Assembly (NCBI GenBank): GCA_030063045.1
Contig: JAQSEB010000111.1
Location: forward strand, 496,001-560,000
Length of the DNA: 64,000 bases
Origin: Pratylenchus scribneri
Taxonomy: Eukaryota; Nematoda; Chromadorea; Rhabditida; Pratylenchidae
Direction: 5' to 3'
Below are positions 1 through 12,336 of the stretch, one piece after another. The position numbers and the translations under genes are program-made. The notes under the pieces were generated by a model. It did not search any database. It was not told the DNA's origin and saw only the letters and a list, made by a program, of their open reading frames with translations. The stretch's first letter is position 1, and the number at the start of each line of letters is the position of its first letter.

Positions 1-381
1 TGTAAAAAAGTAATTTATTTATTTATTCAAATTACAGTTATCTACCCATCTACTTCAGATGAACAACATCTTCAATTTAAAAATGCGATTTGAAAGAATT
101 CTCCAATTTCCAATATGTTTTACATTATATTTTTTAATTTAATATTTTATCATTGAATAAAATAGCATTACAAATCGTAAAAAAATTCTTCCTACTAATT
201 TGTTAAATTCAATCTAAAATAAAATTTACATTTTTCGAATAAAAGGAATTCTTCTTTGTAATCCTTTATTTTATCTTAATTAATATTATTTCAAATTTGA
301 ATTATAAAAACTCCTTTATATCCTCCGAAATCAAGCAAAAAACGCATAAAAATAATATAAAAAATGATCAATTTTATTCGT

Positions 382-3300
382 TTAATTAAGCGGATCATTC
401 GGTTCCTCGATCAATTGATTGAATGTGTTCGGATTCGAACAATAGCCCCATCGATTCCATCCTTTCCCATTTGACATAGCACATAACTGGCCCACACATT
501 CACCATCCAGATCAGGGTTGCCTCGAGTTACTCGAAACTCGAAACCCGAAACTCGAGGTTTTTGGCGACTCGAAACTCGACTCGAAGAATTTTCGATTGA
601 CTCGATTCGAAACTCGAAATTTTTGGCACTTTTTAATTTAAAAATTTTAAATTTTTATCGAACGGATTTTCCTTATTTTATTATTTATTTTAAATAACTA
701 GTGGACGTTAGGGAAGTGGGCGTAAGGAAAGTGGGCGTAAGGAATATGTGGGGAAGGATTTGGAATGATGTCGGAAGGGATTACAGCCTTCTGTTCATGT
801 TAACGCGCCAAGGCGCTTCGACCTACCCTAGGGATTCGGATTTTGAAATTATTTAAAGGTCGCGGGCAGGCTCGCTAGATCGTGTGGAGGCTCGGTTCGC
901 TCGCCCGCTCTTCTTTAGGTCGTGTGTATGCTCCCTTCGCTCGCCCACTCTTCTTTAGGTCGTGTGCAGGCTCGCTTCGCTCGCCCGCATCGCTTCGATC
1001 GCCCTCATTTTAGAAGGTAGAAGTTCGCTCAAATTTTAAACAAATCACAAAAATATTATTAAATTCGAATTCCTCATATTCGGAAACCTCCAAATTCCAA
1101 TTTTCACCTCAATCCAATCATATTTTTATTTTTGGGTATTTTAAACCGGTTTACAAACCTCTTATTGCGCGAAACTAAAAACTAATTTAATTTTTGATTT
1201 CTCTATACCCGAAAACCCCCGAATACCAATTTCACCTCATTCTGACAAAATTTCTATTTTCGGAGTTTTAAACCGGTTAAAATAAAATTTCAAGAGGGCG
1301 GACTTATTTTACTCAAAAACAATTGCCAAATGTTTACAACAAATTGTATGAATATGTCCAAAATGAATTAAACATGTAAATTTGGATAAAAAATTTTTCT
1401 ATGTGAAATTAATTTTTTTGAATTTGACTCGAGACTCGAAACTCGAAACCCGAAACTCGAGGTTTTTGGCGACTCGAAACTCGAAACTCGACCCGAAAAA
1501 TTTTGGCCGACTCGAACTCGAAACTCGACTCGAACTTTTTGGCGACTCGCGGCAACACTGATCCAGATAGCATTTTTCTCCATAAATTAAAAAGCGTAGT
1601 TTTCTGCATTCTCCATTTTGAATTGCACAAAACTCATCAACACGGCATTGAGAATCATATTTGCAGTCAATTCCACGATTATCCGGTCCCTTACCAATTC
1701 TGATTTGTGAATTATTAGCCAAAATGCAATGTAAAGTTGGATCAGTTCTACGGACGATAACTTCAAAATTATTAGGTCTACGCCATTCGAAATGCAATTC
1801 TTCTGGTTCTCTTTTGATAAAATTTTTGAGTTGTTCGACACATAATATTCCCGAGCCCAACATAATAATTTCAATGAATTCAGATGCTTCTAAAATATGA
1901 AAAATTTTAAATAAAAATTGAAAATAGTTTCTCTATGCTATAAAAATATATTCAAATAACAAAAAAATACCAAGCAGAAATTTCATTAAGAAAAATATTT
2001 TAGTAAATTCAAAATATTTTTAATATTCAAATTATAAAACCAATACATATTAGGAGATAAGATTATTGGATTTTTTAAATTGGTTATATTTAATCTTCTA
2101 TATTTGGGAGTATTAATGGAGTTTGGGCCCCAAGATGATGATGGGTAAACCTTCGGCAACACAAGTGCCATTGTTATTCATTGGTGAAGGATAAAAATAG
2201 ACCAAACAAAAGAAAAAATACTAACCAAAGGTAGTTGTTTTTAAAAATATTTAGAAAATTACTTGATATTTTTACACAAAATCTTTGCTGATTTTTATTT
2301 CCACAATGATAACCATATCCGCATTCCCGTGTGAATGAACAATTCCCACCCGCTGGCACACTGTCATCAGCAGGTGCATCAACAATAATATTTTTATAAT
2401 ATTGTGATTGTGATGCAGCAATTGTAGCTATAAATTATCATAGAATATCAAATTCAGAGTTTTATTAAATTCTTCAATTTAAATTTCTTTAACTATGCAA
2501 TAATTTTACAAGTTTTTGAATTAATTTATTTTAATAAAATTTATTATTTATATTTAATTTGGCCGAAGGCGTTTAATATTTAATTAATCTATTTTGACTT
2601 ATGTAATTTTTTAGACATAAAAATGTAAAAAGCTAATTGTTAGATTTTTATTAGAATAAATTTAATTTCATATTTTCTTCTCCGCCTAATAATTGAATAA
2701 ATGCTTTTATATAAGAGTAATCAAAAAGGGATAGGAAAAAATGTCTAATTACCAAGTTTTCTTTTGCAAAGAATCACAAAAACTTACATTCAACTGATAA
2801 TCCACTTCCCGTATTACTATTAATCGTTTTAATAGAATTAATTCCATGTGTCGCTGATTTCTCATTTTTTCTGGCATTTATAATTTGGCCAGTACTTCTT
2901 ATCATTTGACCCTTGTCCAAATAAATTTGAATGCCTTTGTCTTCGTAAATGCCCTCTTCTGGGACCTATTTATGTTAAATTAAAATTTTTTTATCAATCA
3001 TCCGACCTGATCAGGGCCAATGGAAACATTGAATTCCAAATTGCCACGCATTCCTCGTTCCGTGCAAAAATGTGAAATTTCCAATTGTAAAAGATATCTT
3101 TTTGTGTGGAAATCCCGTAGAAATAATTGATAAAAAATATAACACGATTTATCTTCTAAGTTCATGTATTTATATTTTTCCTATAAATTTTGTAATTGTT
3201 GGTTAAAAATTCAATTAATTTTATTAATTTATAATATTAGAACACTCACATTATATGCATTTTTGTCCCAAAATCTGGCACTTTCTGTTTCGTATGGCTT

Positions 3301-5726
3301 TCGCAAGTCTCCATCCAATTGTGCTGCACCAACCACGGCAGCAATAATAAATTTTCCTTCTTTCATTTTGTCTTTATATTCACTAATGAAAATTGAATTG
3401 AAATCAATTATTTAAATTATGAATTTTAATAAATTTTTTTTCATTTTATTTAATAATCTTATTTCTATTCCTTACACTAAAGTTGCTTTAAACACTGGGC
3501 ATTTTTTTGACAGTGGATCTACTTGCATTGGTGATGAATAATGGACCAATCTTACTGAATAGCCCTTTCCAACCAAATCGATATCATTTTGGATGTTTCC
3601 ACTGATTGAACATTTCAACTGGCCTTCAGCTAAATAAAGCATCCAATCTATACAGATAAATATTTAGTATTATTAACGCGAAAATTAATTTAACCTTTTC
3701 GCCGATTCCTTATCCTTTTGTCGAGCACATTGTAGTTCAATCCATTGAAAAAATATGCCTTTGAGCAATATTCCAATAAATGATATTCTTCTGTCTCTGT
3801 TGCTTTACGATGAAAATCGTAGATACAATGAGGTGTCTAAAATGGAAATTGGGCTTATTAAAATTAACTTATTAAAATTCAAAAAAAATAAAATTCACAA
3901 ACCTTTGATGGCGGATTGTATATTCCATTTGCTAAACGCCAATTGAACACAGCGGACCCATCGTCGGCAGAATGGATTGGGCAAAAAGCGTAAAATTGTT
4001 TTCTCATTGGCAATTTTTCCTCTTTCCCATAAATTGGTTTGCGTGCATAAAGACAATGTTTATATTTCCAAACATTCAATTGGTCTTGATTTTTATTAAG
4101 GACTGTTTCTATTGAATTAGAAATTAATTTTAATAATTGATTAATTAATTTAAAAAACCTTTGAGTTGTCCAAATTCACAAAAGGCGGCCCCTTTTTCAG
4201 TTTGATTGAAGCGAATGAGCATATTTGGCTGTCCAATTCCATAGAAGAAGGACATTCTTGTATTCGGGTAATAGTGGGGGCCAATGACGTCAATAGGATA
4301 ATGGATTTTGCGAGGTGAAATAATGCCTGGTAAATATGGGTTTTCCTCAATTGTTTCCTCAGGATCCGTCATCGTTTGAGATTGCAAATTTAGATAGGAC
4401 ACGGCAAGAAAATTCTAAACAAATTAAATTTAACATAAAAACGAATAGCAGCAGGAAATTATTTTTTTTTGTTAGAATTAGAACGAATTCCACATCCTAA
4501 CTTTGCATTGCATACAAATTTTCCAAGTGAAAATTAACATTAAGTTAAAAATGTCATTATAAGCTCTGACTGAAATGTTATGATTAGAGAAAGAATTAGT
4601 GGTTTTGAAATAAAAATTGCAAAAATTATATAGTGTAAAAATGGGAACATTGACCAAAATCATCTATTTTTTGGCCATAAAATTCAGCCAGTTAATATCA
4701 AAAATTATTTTGGAAATATAAAACTATAAAGAAAGGGCTTATTATCTCAATGAAATATTTTATTAAAAACTCGAAAAATTGCTAAAAGATATTGGACAAA
4801 ATGTTTAATTATCAGGTATCTATTTTGAAAGCCCCACCTTTGACAAATCCCAATGCAAATTGTGCACCATTCTAATTCGCCATATCAAATCCACTTCACT
4901 GTCATTGTAAAATTTTGAACCAACTGGGATTTGCCTCGGCTTTTTTGTTGTTGTCATCAGGATTGGTGGGAATGTTGGTCGCACTGAATTGTTCAAAGTA
5001 GGGTTGCGCCCCCGCACCCGCGGGGGCCACCCCCGACGGGGATCCCCGCACTTTTTGGGTTTCACCCCCGACCCTACCCCCGCATATGCCACCCCCGCGC
5101 CCCCGCATCCCCGCAAGAGCCACCCCCGCGCCCCCGCACCCCCGCGGGGGTGAACATGCACCCCATATTATTGGATTTTTCAAGGAAAATGGGGTTCGAT
5201 AGGGAAATTTTGACCAAATTTTTGTAGGATATTAAAATTTTTTATTAAAATTTTTCTCTGCGAGGCTATTTTTAGGTAAAATTTTTCGCTGCGCAGCCAT
5301 TTTTGGATGAAATTTTTCTTCAAAAAAATTTTTTATTTGAAAAATGTGGCTTTTTAAAAAATTTACGCTACCCCCGCCCCCGCGGGGATCCCCGCGGGGG
5401 CCCCCGCAAGGGGTCACCCCCGAACCCGAACCCGCAAGTGCCAACCCCGCAAACCCCGACCCCCGCACAACCCGCCCCCGCAGTGCGGGGGCGCAACCCT
5501 AGTTCAAAGCCCGCCATTGTGTGAAATTGAATCGTCTCCCAGTCACATTCATTAACCATAATGCCTCTTTCTTCCAGTCTAACGTTACATTCCCGTTAAA
5601 ATCTAGCGATGATTTAAGCATTTCAATTATTTGGTCCTCATCATTATTTTCTTGTTGGCCAACAGCAGCCGAGACGAAAAAATGTAAGAAGAAAATTAAT
5701 AAAAAATAATTTGAATAAATAGACAT
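382..5726 (-). CDS. Secreted cysteine-rich protein gene, two exons split by hAT elements
   Basis: I read about ten exons on the minus strand, starting at 5726 with a hydrophobic signal peptide (MSIYSNYFLLIFFLHFFVSA). Well-supported exons are 5726-4838 (interrupted), 4414-4159, 4108-3903, 3836-3695, 3647-3476, 3382-3246, 3155-3007, 2965-2788, one from 2427, and the last from about 1890 to the stop at 382 (interrupted). Phases agree between these exons; the joins between about 2270 and 1890 are uncertain. The middle has no family I recognise. The C-terminal part carries two similar cysteine-rich modules, one around 2100-2360 and one around 1570-1720, the latter with motifs such as DCKYDSQC and FCAIQNGEC. 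These resemble short extracellular EB/EGF-like knots. A 503-bp element (4999-5501) sits in exon 1 and a 1,048-bp element (513-1560) in the last exon. Removing each with one target duplication restores the frame. As given, the allele cannot encode the full protein without removal of both. Function unknown; probably secreted. Confidence 0.7.
513..1560. mobile_element. Non-autonomous hAT-like element in last exon of the cysteine-rich gene
   Basis: The element is bounded by an exact 8-bp duplication, ATCCAGAT, at 505-512 and 1561-1568. Its ends are CAGGGTTGCC and, inverted, CAGTGTTGCC. Both subterminal regions are packed with copies of CGAAACTCGA. An internal stretch at about 850-1010 holds three imperfect copies of a 55-60 base unit containing GGCTCGCTTCGCTCGCCC. 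No transposase ORF is visible. The 8-bp duplication and CAG-GTTGCC termini fit the hAT superfamily. Confidence 0.85.
4999..5501. mobile_element. GC-rich hAT-like MITE in exon 1 of the cysteine-rich gene
   Basis: The exact 8-bp duplication GTTCAAAG lies at 4991-4998 and 5502-5509. Termini are TAGGGTTGCGCCCCCGC and its inverse. Both arms are made of CCCCCGC-type runs, with an AT-rich centre (5170-5370). It has no coding capacity. It shares its terminus TAGGGTTGC with the 156-bp element at 42625-42780, so the two are one family. Confidence 0.9.
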
Positions 5727-6622
5727 ATTTGGATGTGAATTTTTAGAAAGGAAATTTTAACAAATGAACGTCTTTTTCTACTTTTCTTTATTTTTATGTG
5801 GAAAATTTCCAAGTATTCTTTCACCACGTCATTATGAACCACATTGAATTAATTTAAGCAATTATAAAATTGTCGTTATTTTTGGTAAATAAAAGAATAT
5901 TTCATTTCAGAATACATTTAAGCTTTTATTACTTTTTATTTTTAGGAGTATTTTTTTTTAATTTTTGATAATTTTTTATTTTATAATGCTTAGAGTATTA
6001 TTAAATTTTACCTCTAAGCAGTTTATCTTCTAACAATTAATGTAAAAAAATTTGTTGAAAATTTAAAAATATGAAGAATGAAATTAATTAATAGCATTAA
6101 ATATTTAATATTTTATCATAATCAATATTTAAAATGCGGAAAAATTAAAAATAATATATTTTGAAGGACAAATTAAAATTAATTGAGAATTGTGAGTAAT
6201 TCTTTTCAATTCTTTTTCTATAATAATTCATCAAAATATGTAATTTACTTCACTTCGATGAGTTGACCAAATTTGACATTTAATTAAACAATACATGAGT
6301 CAACCAAACTTCTTACTTAATTGAAAATCAAAAATAAATGCGCAAGAAAATCGATGTTCATTTTCTGAAGATTTAAAAATTTTTTTTTAAAAATTTTATG
6401 GGAAATACAAAACATACCAAAAATAGATTCTTTTCTTAAATGAATCTATTAAAAATATTTTAAATCAGAAGATGATTTTATTTTAGGAATATTATTTTTA
6501 TATTATTTTTGTCAAAAAAATTATAAATTTAATTCCAAAATAATATTTAATATTCAATAACCGTCTTCTCCTTTTTCATTTTAAAAATCATCAAATAAAA
6601 ATTTCGATAAACCAATTTAAAA
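5727..6622. other. Intergenic, AT-rich
   Basis: This is the divergent gap between the cysteine-rich gene (minus) and the small secreted gene (plus). It would hold both promoters. I see no ORF, RNA gene or repeat in it. Confidence 0.5.
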
Positions 6623-6889
6623 ATGTTCCCTCAATATTCTTTAATTCTTCTTCTTTTCCTTAATTTTGGTCCATTTTTTGCGCAATTTCCAATGGTAATG
6701 ATTAAAATTCTATGTTTTTAATATTTAATTATTTAAATGAAGGCTTTTGCCTGTGATGGTGATGCGGATATGAAGGGATTGACGTATTGCGGTGGAAAAG
6801 GTCTTTTGAATTGCGATTTGTTTGGTCAAAATTGTGCCGTCTGCAAGGATGGCCGATGCAGCTGCCATTATTGCCGAGTGGCAGAATAG
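6623..6889 (+). CDS. Small secreted eight-cysteine protein
   Basis: There are two exons, 6623-6694 and 6743-6889, with a 48-base intron (GT...AAG). They join in frame to give 72 residues. The N-terminus is a clear signal peptide (MFPQYSLILLLFLNFGPFFA). The remaining ~50 residues contain eight cysteines, ending in the dense cluster CAVCKDGRCSCHYC. The stop is TAG at 6887-6889. The size, signal and even cysteine count suggest a disulphide-stabilised secreted peptide, such as a parasite effector or antimicrobial peptide. I recognise no family and cannot assign a target. A perfect GC-rich hairpin starts 11 bases after the stop and is probably inside the 3' untranslated region. The model relies on splicing I inferred by eye. 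Confidence 0.7.
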
Positions 6890-6899
6890 TAAATAAACA

Positions 6900-6935
6900 A
6901 GCGTTGGGATGCCGCTGGCGCGGCATCCCAACGCT
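6900..6935. repeat. Perfect 16-bp-stem GC-rich hairpin
   Basis: AGCGTTGGGATGCCGC and its exact complement flank a TGGC loop. It stands out in strongly AT-rich surroundings and lies just downstream of the stop codon of the small cysteine-rich gene. Its core GCCGCTGGCGCGGC nearly matches the core of the hairpin at 8665-8703. Confidence 0.9.
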
Positions 6936-7097
6936 CGTCAAAACGTTTTAAAATATGAATGATGTAAAACTCTAAATTTCAGATTTATTTAAATTAGAAA
7001 TGGAATCCGCTTCCTTATATTAATTAATTAATTAATAATCATCATCTCCATCTATATCTCTAATCCATTATTTTTAATTCTCTTCATTCTTCAAATT

Positions 7098-8400
7098 GCC
7101 GTTCATTCAATTTCAAAAATCTCGACTATTCCCGGCTTTCTATGCTTCATTCTCGACCATTCCAGGCTTTCTACCTTTCATTCTCGACCATTTCCGGCTT
7201 TATACCCTTCATTCTCGACCATTCCCGGCTTTATACCCTTCATTCTCGACCATTTCCGGCTTTATACCCTTCATTCTCGACCATTTCCGGCTTTATACCC
7301 TTCATTCTCGACCATTTCCGGCTTTATACCCTTCATTCTCGACCATTTCCGGCTTTATACCCTTCATTCTCGACCATTCCTGGCTTTATACCCTTCATTC
7401 TCGACCATTTCCGGCTTTATACCCTTCATTCTCGACCATTTCCGGCTTTATACCCTTCATTCTCGACCATTTCCGGCTTTATACCCTTCATTCTCGATCA
7501 TTTCCGGCTTTTTACCCTTCATTCTCGACCATTTCCGGCTTTATACCTTCATTCTCGACCATTTCCGGCTTTATACCCTTCATTCTCGACCATTTCCGGC
7601 TTTATACCCTTCATTCTCGACCATTCCTGGCTTTATACCCTTCATTCTCGACCATTTCCGGCTTTATACCCTTCATTCTCGACCATTTCCGGCTTTTTAC
7701 CCTTCATTCTCGACCATTTCCGGCTTTATACCCTTCATTCTCGACCATTTCCGGCTTTATACCCTTCATTCTCAACCATTTCCGACTTTATACCCTTCAT
7801 TCTCGACCATTTCCGGCTTTATACCCTTCATTCTCGACCATTCCTGGCTTTATACCCTTCATTCTCGACCATTTCCGGCTTTATACCCTTCATTCTCGAC
7901 CATTTCCGACTTTATACCCTTCATTCTCGACCATTTCCAGCTTTATACCCTTCATTCTCGTCCATTCCTGGCTTTATACCCTTCATTCTCGACCATTTCC
8001 GGCTTTATACCCTTCATTCTCGACCATTTCCGGCTTTATACCCTTCATTCTCGACCATTTCCGGCTTTATACCCTTCATTCTCGACCATTCCTGGCTTTA
8101 TACCCTTCATTCTCGACTATTTCCGGCTTTTTACCCTTCATTCTCGACTAATCCCGGTTTCATACCTTTCATTCTCGACTAATCCCGGTTTCATACCTTT
8201 CATTCTCGACTAATCCCGGCTTCATACCCTTCATTCTCGACTAATCCCGGTTTCATACCCTTCATTCTCGACTAATCCCGGTTTCATACCCTTCATTCTC
8301 GACTAATCCCGGTTTCATACCCTTCATTCTCGACTAATCCCGGTTCATACCCTTCATTCTCGACTAATCCCGGCTTCATACCCTTCATTCTCGACCATCC
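7098..8400. repeat. 31-bp minisatellite, about 42 copies
   Basis: The unit is 31 bases and includes TTCATTCTCGACCATTTCC followed by GGCTTTATACCC. Copies differ by single substitutions such as CCATTCCTGG for CCATTTCCGG. From about 8130 a second variant begins with CGACTAATCCCGGTTTCATA. Because 31 is not a multiple of three, the frame rotates every copy. The two ~350-codon open frames across it are therefore products of the repeat, not genes. Confidence 0.97.
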
Positions 8401-8664
8401 TTGAGTTTTCTCAATTTTTTACCTATCATTATCGATTATTTCCGGTATTTATCACTTCATTCGTGAACTCATTCATGGCATTTCTAATTCATTTCCTCAT
8501 TTTTCTACTATTATCGGCTTTTTAAATCAGATCCCGATAAATATTAATTATTATCTTATTTAACTCATGAATCTCTCTACCACTTGATCCGATCCAAACT
8601 ATTTTAACCCATTCCCGAGTTTGCTATTACTTATTACATTATTCCAATGATTTAATTGCTTAAA

Positions 8665-8703
8665 GGAGCGCCCGGTCGCCGCTGCGCGGCTCCCGGCCGC
8701 TCC
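8665..8703. repeat. Imperfect GC-rich hairpin related to the one at 6900
   Basis: GGAGCGCCCGGTCGCCGC pairs with the inverted downstream arm with about three mismatches, around the core GCCGCTGCGCGGC. It stands alone in AT-rich DNA. The shared core with the 6900-6935 hairpin suggests a family of very small palindromic elements. Confidence 0.75.
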
Positions 8704-9641
8704 GATTGGTTCAAATTAATTAATTATCTCAATCATTTCTTAGCATTTTAGTTGGCAAATTTTTACATTATTTTTTAATAATTCTCGGCTATTCCATTAA
8801 AATAATTAAAAATTTTTCTCATTTAATATCATTCTAAAATATTTATTTTTCTTTATTTCTTTATATTTTATGTTTAAAGTTCTTTTTCTTTATTCCTTAA
8901 CTATATCATTTATTTTTTGGATATTTATTTCATAATACAAAACGCCAAAGTTAAAATATTCAACTGCCTATTTGTCCCGGAAAGTTGCGGATTAGTATAT
9001 TTAGATTGGAATCATAAAATTATGCTCTAACCTCTAACCGTGAAACAGTAATTGATAAAGAGAGAGAGAATAATTTCATTATTTAAAAAAAATTATTTAA
9101 AAATCTAAAAAAACGAATAAATGTTAATAATTTTGTTGTTGAATTTGATCTAAACTTTGTTAAAAAAATTTTTACATCAACTATGCATCGTGATAAGATT
9201 TAATGATATATATGTATAAGATCATAGAACCAGAGTTTATTAAAAAATTAATAATAAATTAAAAGGGTTTAATGATTAAATTTTAAATTAAATTTAGTCG
9301 ATGCATTCCACAATGTGCAAGTTGTGCAAATTGTCACCCGGATTAATAAAATTATGTGGGTTAATTTATATTTATTATTTAATTATCTATTAAAATTTCA
9401 GCTAATATGTTCCACTTCTTCGCATTAAAAAAATGTGAATTGAAAGAAAGAATCCAAAATTAATAAAATTATATAATAATTATTTTACCATAATATTTTA
9501 TCACCTCTGAATAAAACAACATTATAAATCGTTAACGACAGCTAAAAAATTTGCTAAATTTTAAATAAAAGGTTAAATTCCATATGATAATAATATCCAT
9601 TTTAGTAAATTTGTATTGCATTAAATTATCATTTCTAATAT
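8704..9641. other. Intergenic, AT-rich
   Basis: I see nothing that supports a gene or structured element. A short GA run (AGAGAGAGAG) lies near 9060. Confidence 0.5.
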
Positions 9642-10436
9642 TCAATCTTCTATGCCAGCCGCTTGTTCAATTTTCTTGATTTTTTCCTCACCCAATGCAT
9701 TTACCATTGCCATCCAATGATCTTGAATTTTACCATATAATCCACATTCACTACCAATTTTTTTGATTATTTTAAATTCTTTGATCATCTCTTCGACTAT
9801 TTCAATTTGAGAAGAATTATATTCGCCATTTAATTGCTCAAATTCATTTATTAGAATACGAAAATGCTTTGCCAATTCAGCAGAATAGTTAGAATGTTTC
9901 AAAATATCAATCGCCGACAATGCATTTACAACAAATTCTGAATGATTATTCCCTTCGACAATAGAATTGGGATTCATTTGACGGTTAAATTTCTCAAATT
10001 CTGCTTCCAAATTTGCCATTTTTGACTCCATTTTCCTATGAATTTCATCATTTCTCCCTTTCATTTCCGATTTCCACCGAATTCGAGCATTTTCGTAATT
10101 ATTTGCCTTATTAATTTTCTTCAATTTCTCAACTTCAAATCTTTAAATGTTCAAAATTTATTTCCCCCAAAAAAACAATATTAAATTAATTCACCTCAAT
10201 TTCTCCAATTCCAATTCCATGTCATTCATATTTCTTGATGGCTTCACATTCATTTTATTTCCTCCAGCAACTGTCGACTTTTTTCGAACGATTGATTCCG
10301 ACCTTGGTAAAGTACTTGATTTGGTAATTCTTACGGTTTCTTTTGATGGGTCCAAGTGTCCAACAGCAGGGAATATTCCCGGAATGAGTATTGAAAATAA
10401 AATGATAAAAGTTTGAATGAAGAATAGCATTCTCAT
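9642..10436 (-). CDS. Secreted coiled-coil protein, function unknown
   Basis: There are two exons, 10436-10195 and 10140-9642, separated by a 54-base intron. An arginine codon spans the junction. The protein has about 246 residues. It begins with a strong signal peptide (MRMLFFIQTFIILFSILIPG), followed by a short basic segment. A long Glu/Lys-rich helical region then runs from about residue 72 to the end (for example MNDMELELEKLRFEVEKLKK), with heptad-like spacing. It has few cysteines. The C-terminal part (residues ~150-245) is also helical and acidic. I recognise no family. Secretion is inferred from the signal peptide. Neither neighbour gives functional context. Confidence 0.75.
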
Positions 10437-11646
10437 AAGTTTGGATCAGAAAGTCAAATTATAATTGGATAATTTTATCTAATAATTAATAACAATCAGC
10501 AGAGTAAAAAATATAAATTATAGTTTAATACTTATAGCTTTGAAATATTATAAAATATTAATATTTAAAAAAAAACTGTTAAACAATGCGGCCATAATAT
10601 AAATCGAGCTCACAAAAAGTCTATAAAAGGAAAATTATTTTTCAATAGAGATTTTTCATTTGAATAAGTTCGATTTGATGGAAATAATGATTTTGGGGCG
10701 AATTTGGCCATCCATTAAATCGATTTAAAACAATACATTTTCCAATCTGCCCATCCCCAAATTAATCGAGATGATAGAAAACAATGGAAATTGTAAACGA
10801 TTAGGGTAAGGGCTTTGGCAAAATGAATAGTGGAAGGTTCGCTTTCATCTGCCCCACTCCGAATTTTAGGGCCAAATCGATGGTAGGCAATAGGCAATGA
10901 TGAAATCAAATATGGAATAAAAAAAATCGATGAATGGCCAAAAATTGATTCGATTGATTTTGATGTAAACAGAGGGGAGGGAAAAAGTTGACTGTGAAAT
11001 TGGGTTGCAAACTCGAAAGTAAATGATGCTATAAAGAAATGTCAAGATGGAAAATAATAATAAAAATTATTAAAAATTTACTAGAAATATACTTTTTTTT
11101 ATATAGAATGTTATTTCGAAATAATCTTTTTGATTCCCGTACTCCGTGGTGGCACGTGGCATTATTTATCCTAATGGTTTATTAAAAAACATAGCAAATG
11201 AGGGAATGATTGGACTAAAAAAGGAAAAAAAGCATTAAAAGGAAAAATTTAATTAGAAATTTCCTTTATTTTTCAATATTATCTTTTTGATTTGATAAAA
11301 AATTGAATATAATATTCAACTCATCAGGCAAAAATAATTTTAAAATATATTACTTCCATTATTTTTAATAAAATATTGAATGAATTTTTCATTGAAATTT
11401 TTGGCCTCAACAATCACACAAAAATGTAAATCTTTTGTCCAAAACTGCACTTACTGTTAGAAAACGAACGATGTAAAAACATGAAACAAAAATAAATCCG
11501 AATTCTGAATTGACAAAAAAATATATGCAAATTTCCATAATTCCCATTTTTATGGCAACATTCCCTATTCCCATTTGTTTCAATAGAGGACTTTGTTCAT
11601 TCAGAAAAAATGAGGAAATGAAGATTAAAGGTTTCCACTTGTGATT
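10437..11646. other. Intergenic, AT-rich
   Basis: I find no supported gene. A 64-codon minus-strand ORF at 10715-10909 has no features suggesting it is real. Confidence 0.45.
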
Positions 11647-12003
11647 CCCGGTGTTACAATTTTTGTCACATATGCTGAGATTATTCTGAGATTACCTCAA
11701 AATCTATCTCGTTGCCCAGTGCGGGGAACATTGCAAAATCTGAGAATATGATGAAAATATGAAACAATCTGAGAATATTCTCAGATTATATCGCGTTCGT
11801 AATCTCAGAATATGGGTGAAAATATGGTGAAAAAATGAATTCTCGGAATATATGAAATTCTGAGATTTTTTTTAGAATATATCATATTCTCAGATGATAT
11901 TTTCACCGTATTTTCACTTTTTTCAGCATGTAGTCTCAGATTATGGACAAAAGATATCATCAAAATATGGAATAATCTCAGAATATTCTGAGAATATGGG
12001 GCA

Positions 12004-12242
12004 AAAATCTGATTCCTTTATTCTGATTTTCTGTTCTGATTTTTCCCTCTGTTCTGATTTTCTCGCGCACTTTTCTGATTTTTCTCTTGTTCTGATTTTT
12101 CTTGCGCATTGTTCTGATTTTTCCCTTGTTCTGATTTTTCCCTTGTTCTGACTTTTTCCTTTGTTCTGATTTTCTGTTCTGATTTTTCCCTTGTTCTGAT
12201 TTTTCTCGCGCACTGTTCTGACTTTTTTCCCTTGTTCTGATT
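12004..12242. repeat. Short tandem array of TTCTGATTTTTCCC-type units
   Basis: About sixteen degenerate copies of TGTTCTGATTTT are separated by CCCTTG or CGCGCAC variants, inside the 11647-12881 element. The open frames across it are low-complexity artefacts. Confidence 0.85.
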
Positions 12243-12265
12243 CTGATTTCACTTATTTAATCATC

Positions 12266-12336
12266 GGCCGTAGCTGGGATTCGAACCTGAGCAGTCAAGG
12301 CCCAAAGTCAGCGACATAACATTGAGCTAAAGAGGC
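12266..12336 (-). pseudogene. tRNA-derived segment (degenerate tRNA or SINE head)
   Basis: On the minus strand there is a perfect B box GGTTCGAATCC (12277-12287) and an A-box-like TAGCTCAATGTTATG (12315-12329) at tRNA-like spacing. The acceptor arms (GCCTCTT and CTACGGC) do not pair, so this is not a functional tRNA. Its location inside a non-autonomous element suggests an old captured tRNA or SINE fragment. Confidence 0.6.

Noticed and set aside
513..5501. The two exonic elements as ordinary introns that are simply spliced out
   Set aside because: For 4999-5501 no donor/acceptor pair at the element edges keeps the frame. For 513-1560 a frame-preserving pair exists, but with a weak GTTGCC donor. 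The exact 8-bp duplications and inverted ends identify transposons; splicing remains untested.
4820..5559. Gly/Arg/Pro-rich ORFs around 4820-5560
   Set aside because: They are the GC-rich hAT MITE read through; only the flanking exon parts are real coding sequence.
7096..8182. Two overlapping ~350-codon plus-strand ORFs rich in FRLYTLHSRPFPALYPSFST-type repeats
   Set aside because: They are the 31-bp minisatellite read in different frames. The unit is not a multiple of three and stop-free by composition, and no start context or splice structure supports a gene.
12266..12336. Functional tRNA gene on the minus strand
   Set aside because: A and B boxes are present, but the acceptor stem does not pair, and the segment is embedded in a repetitive element.
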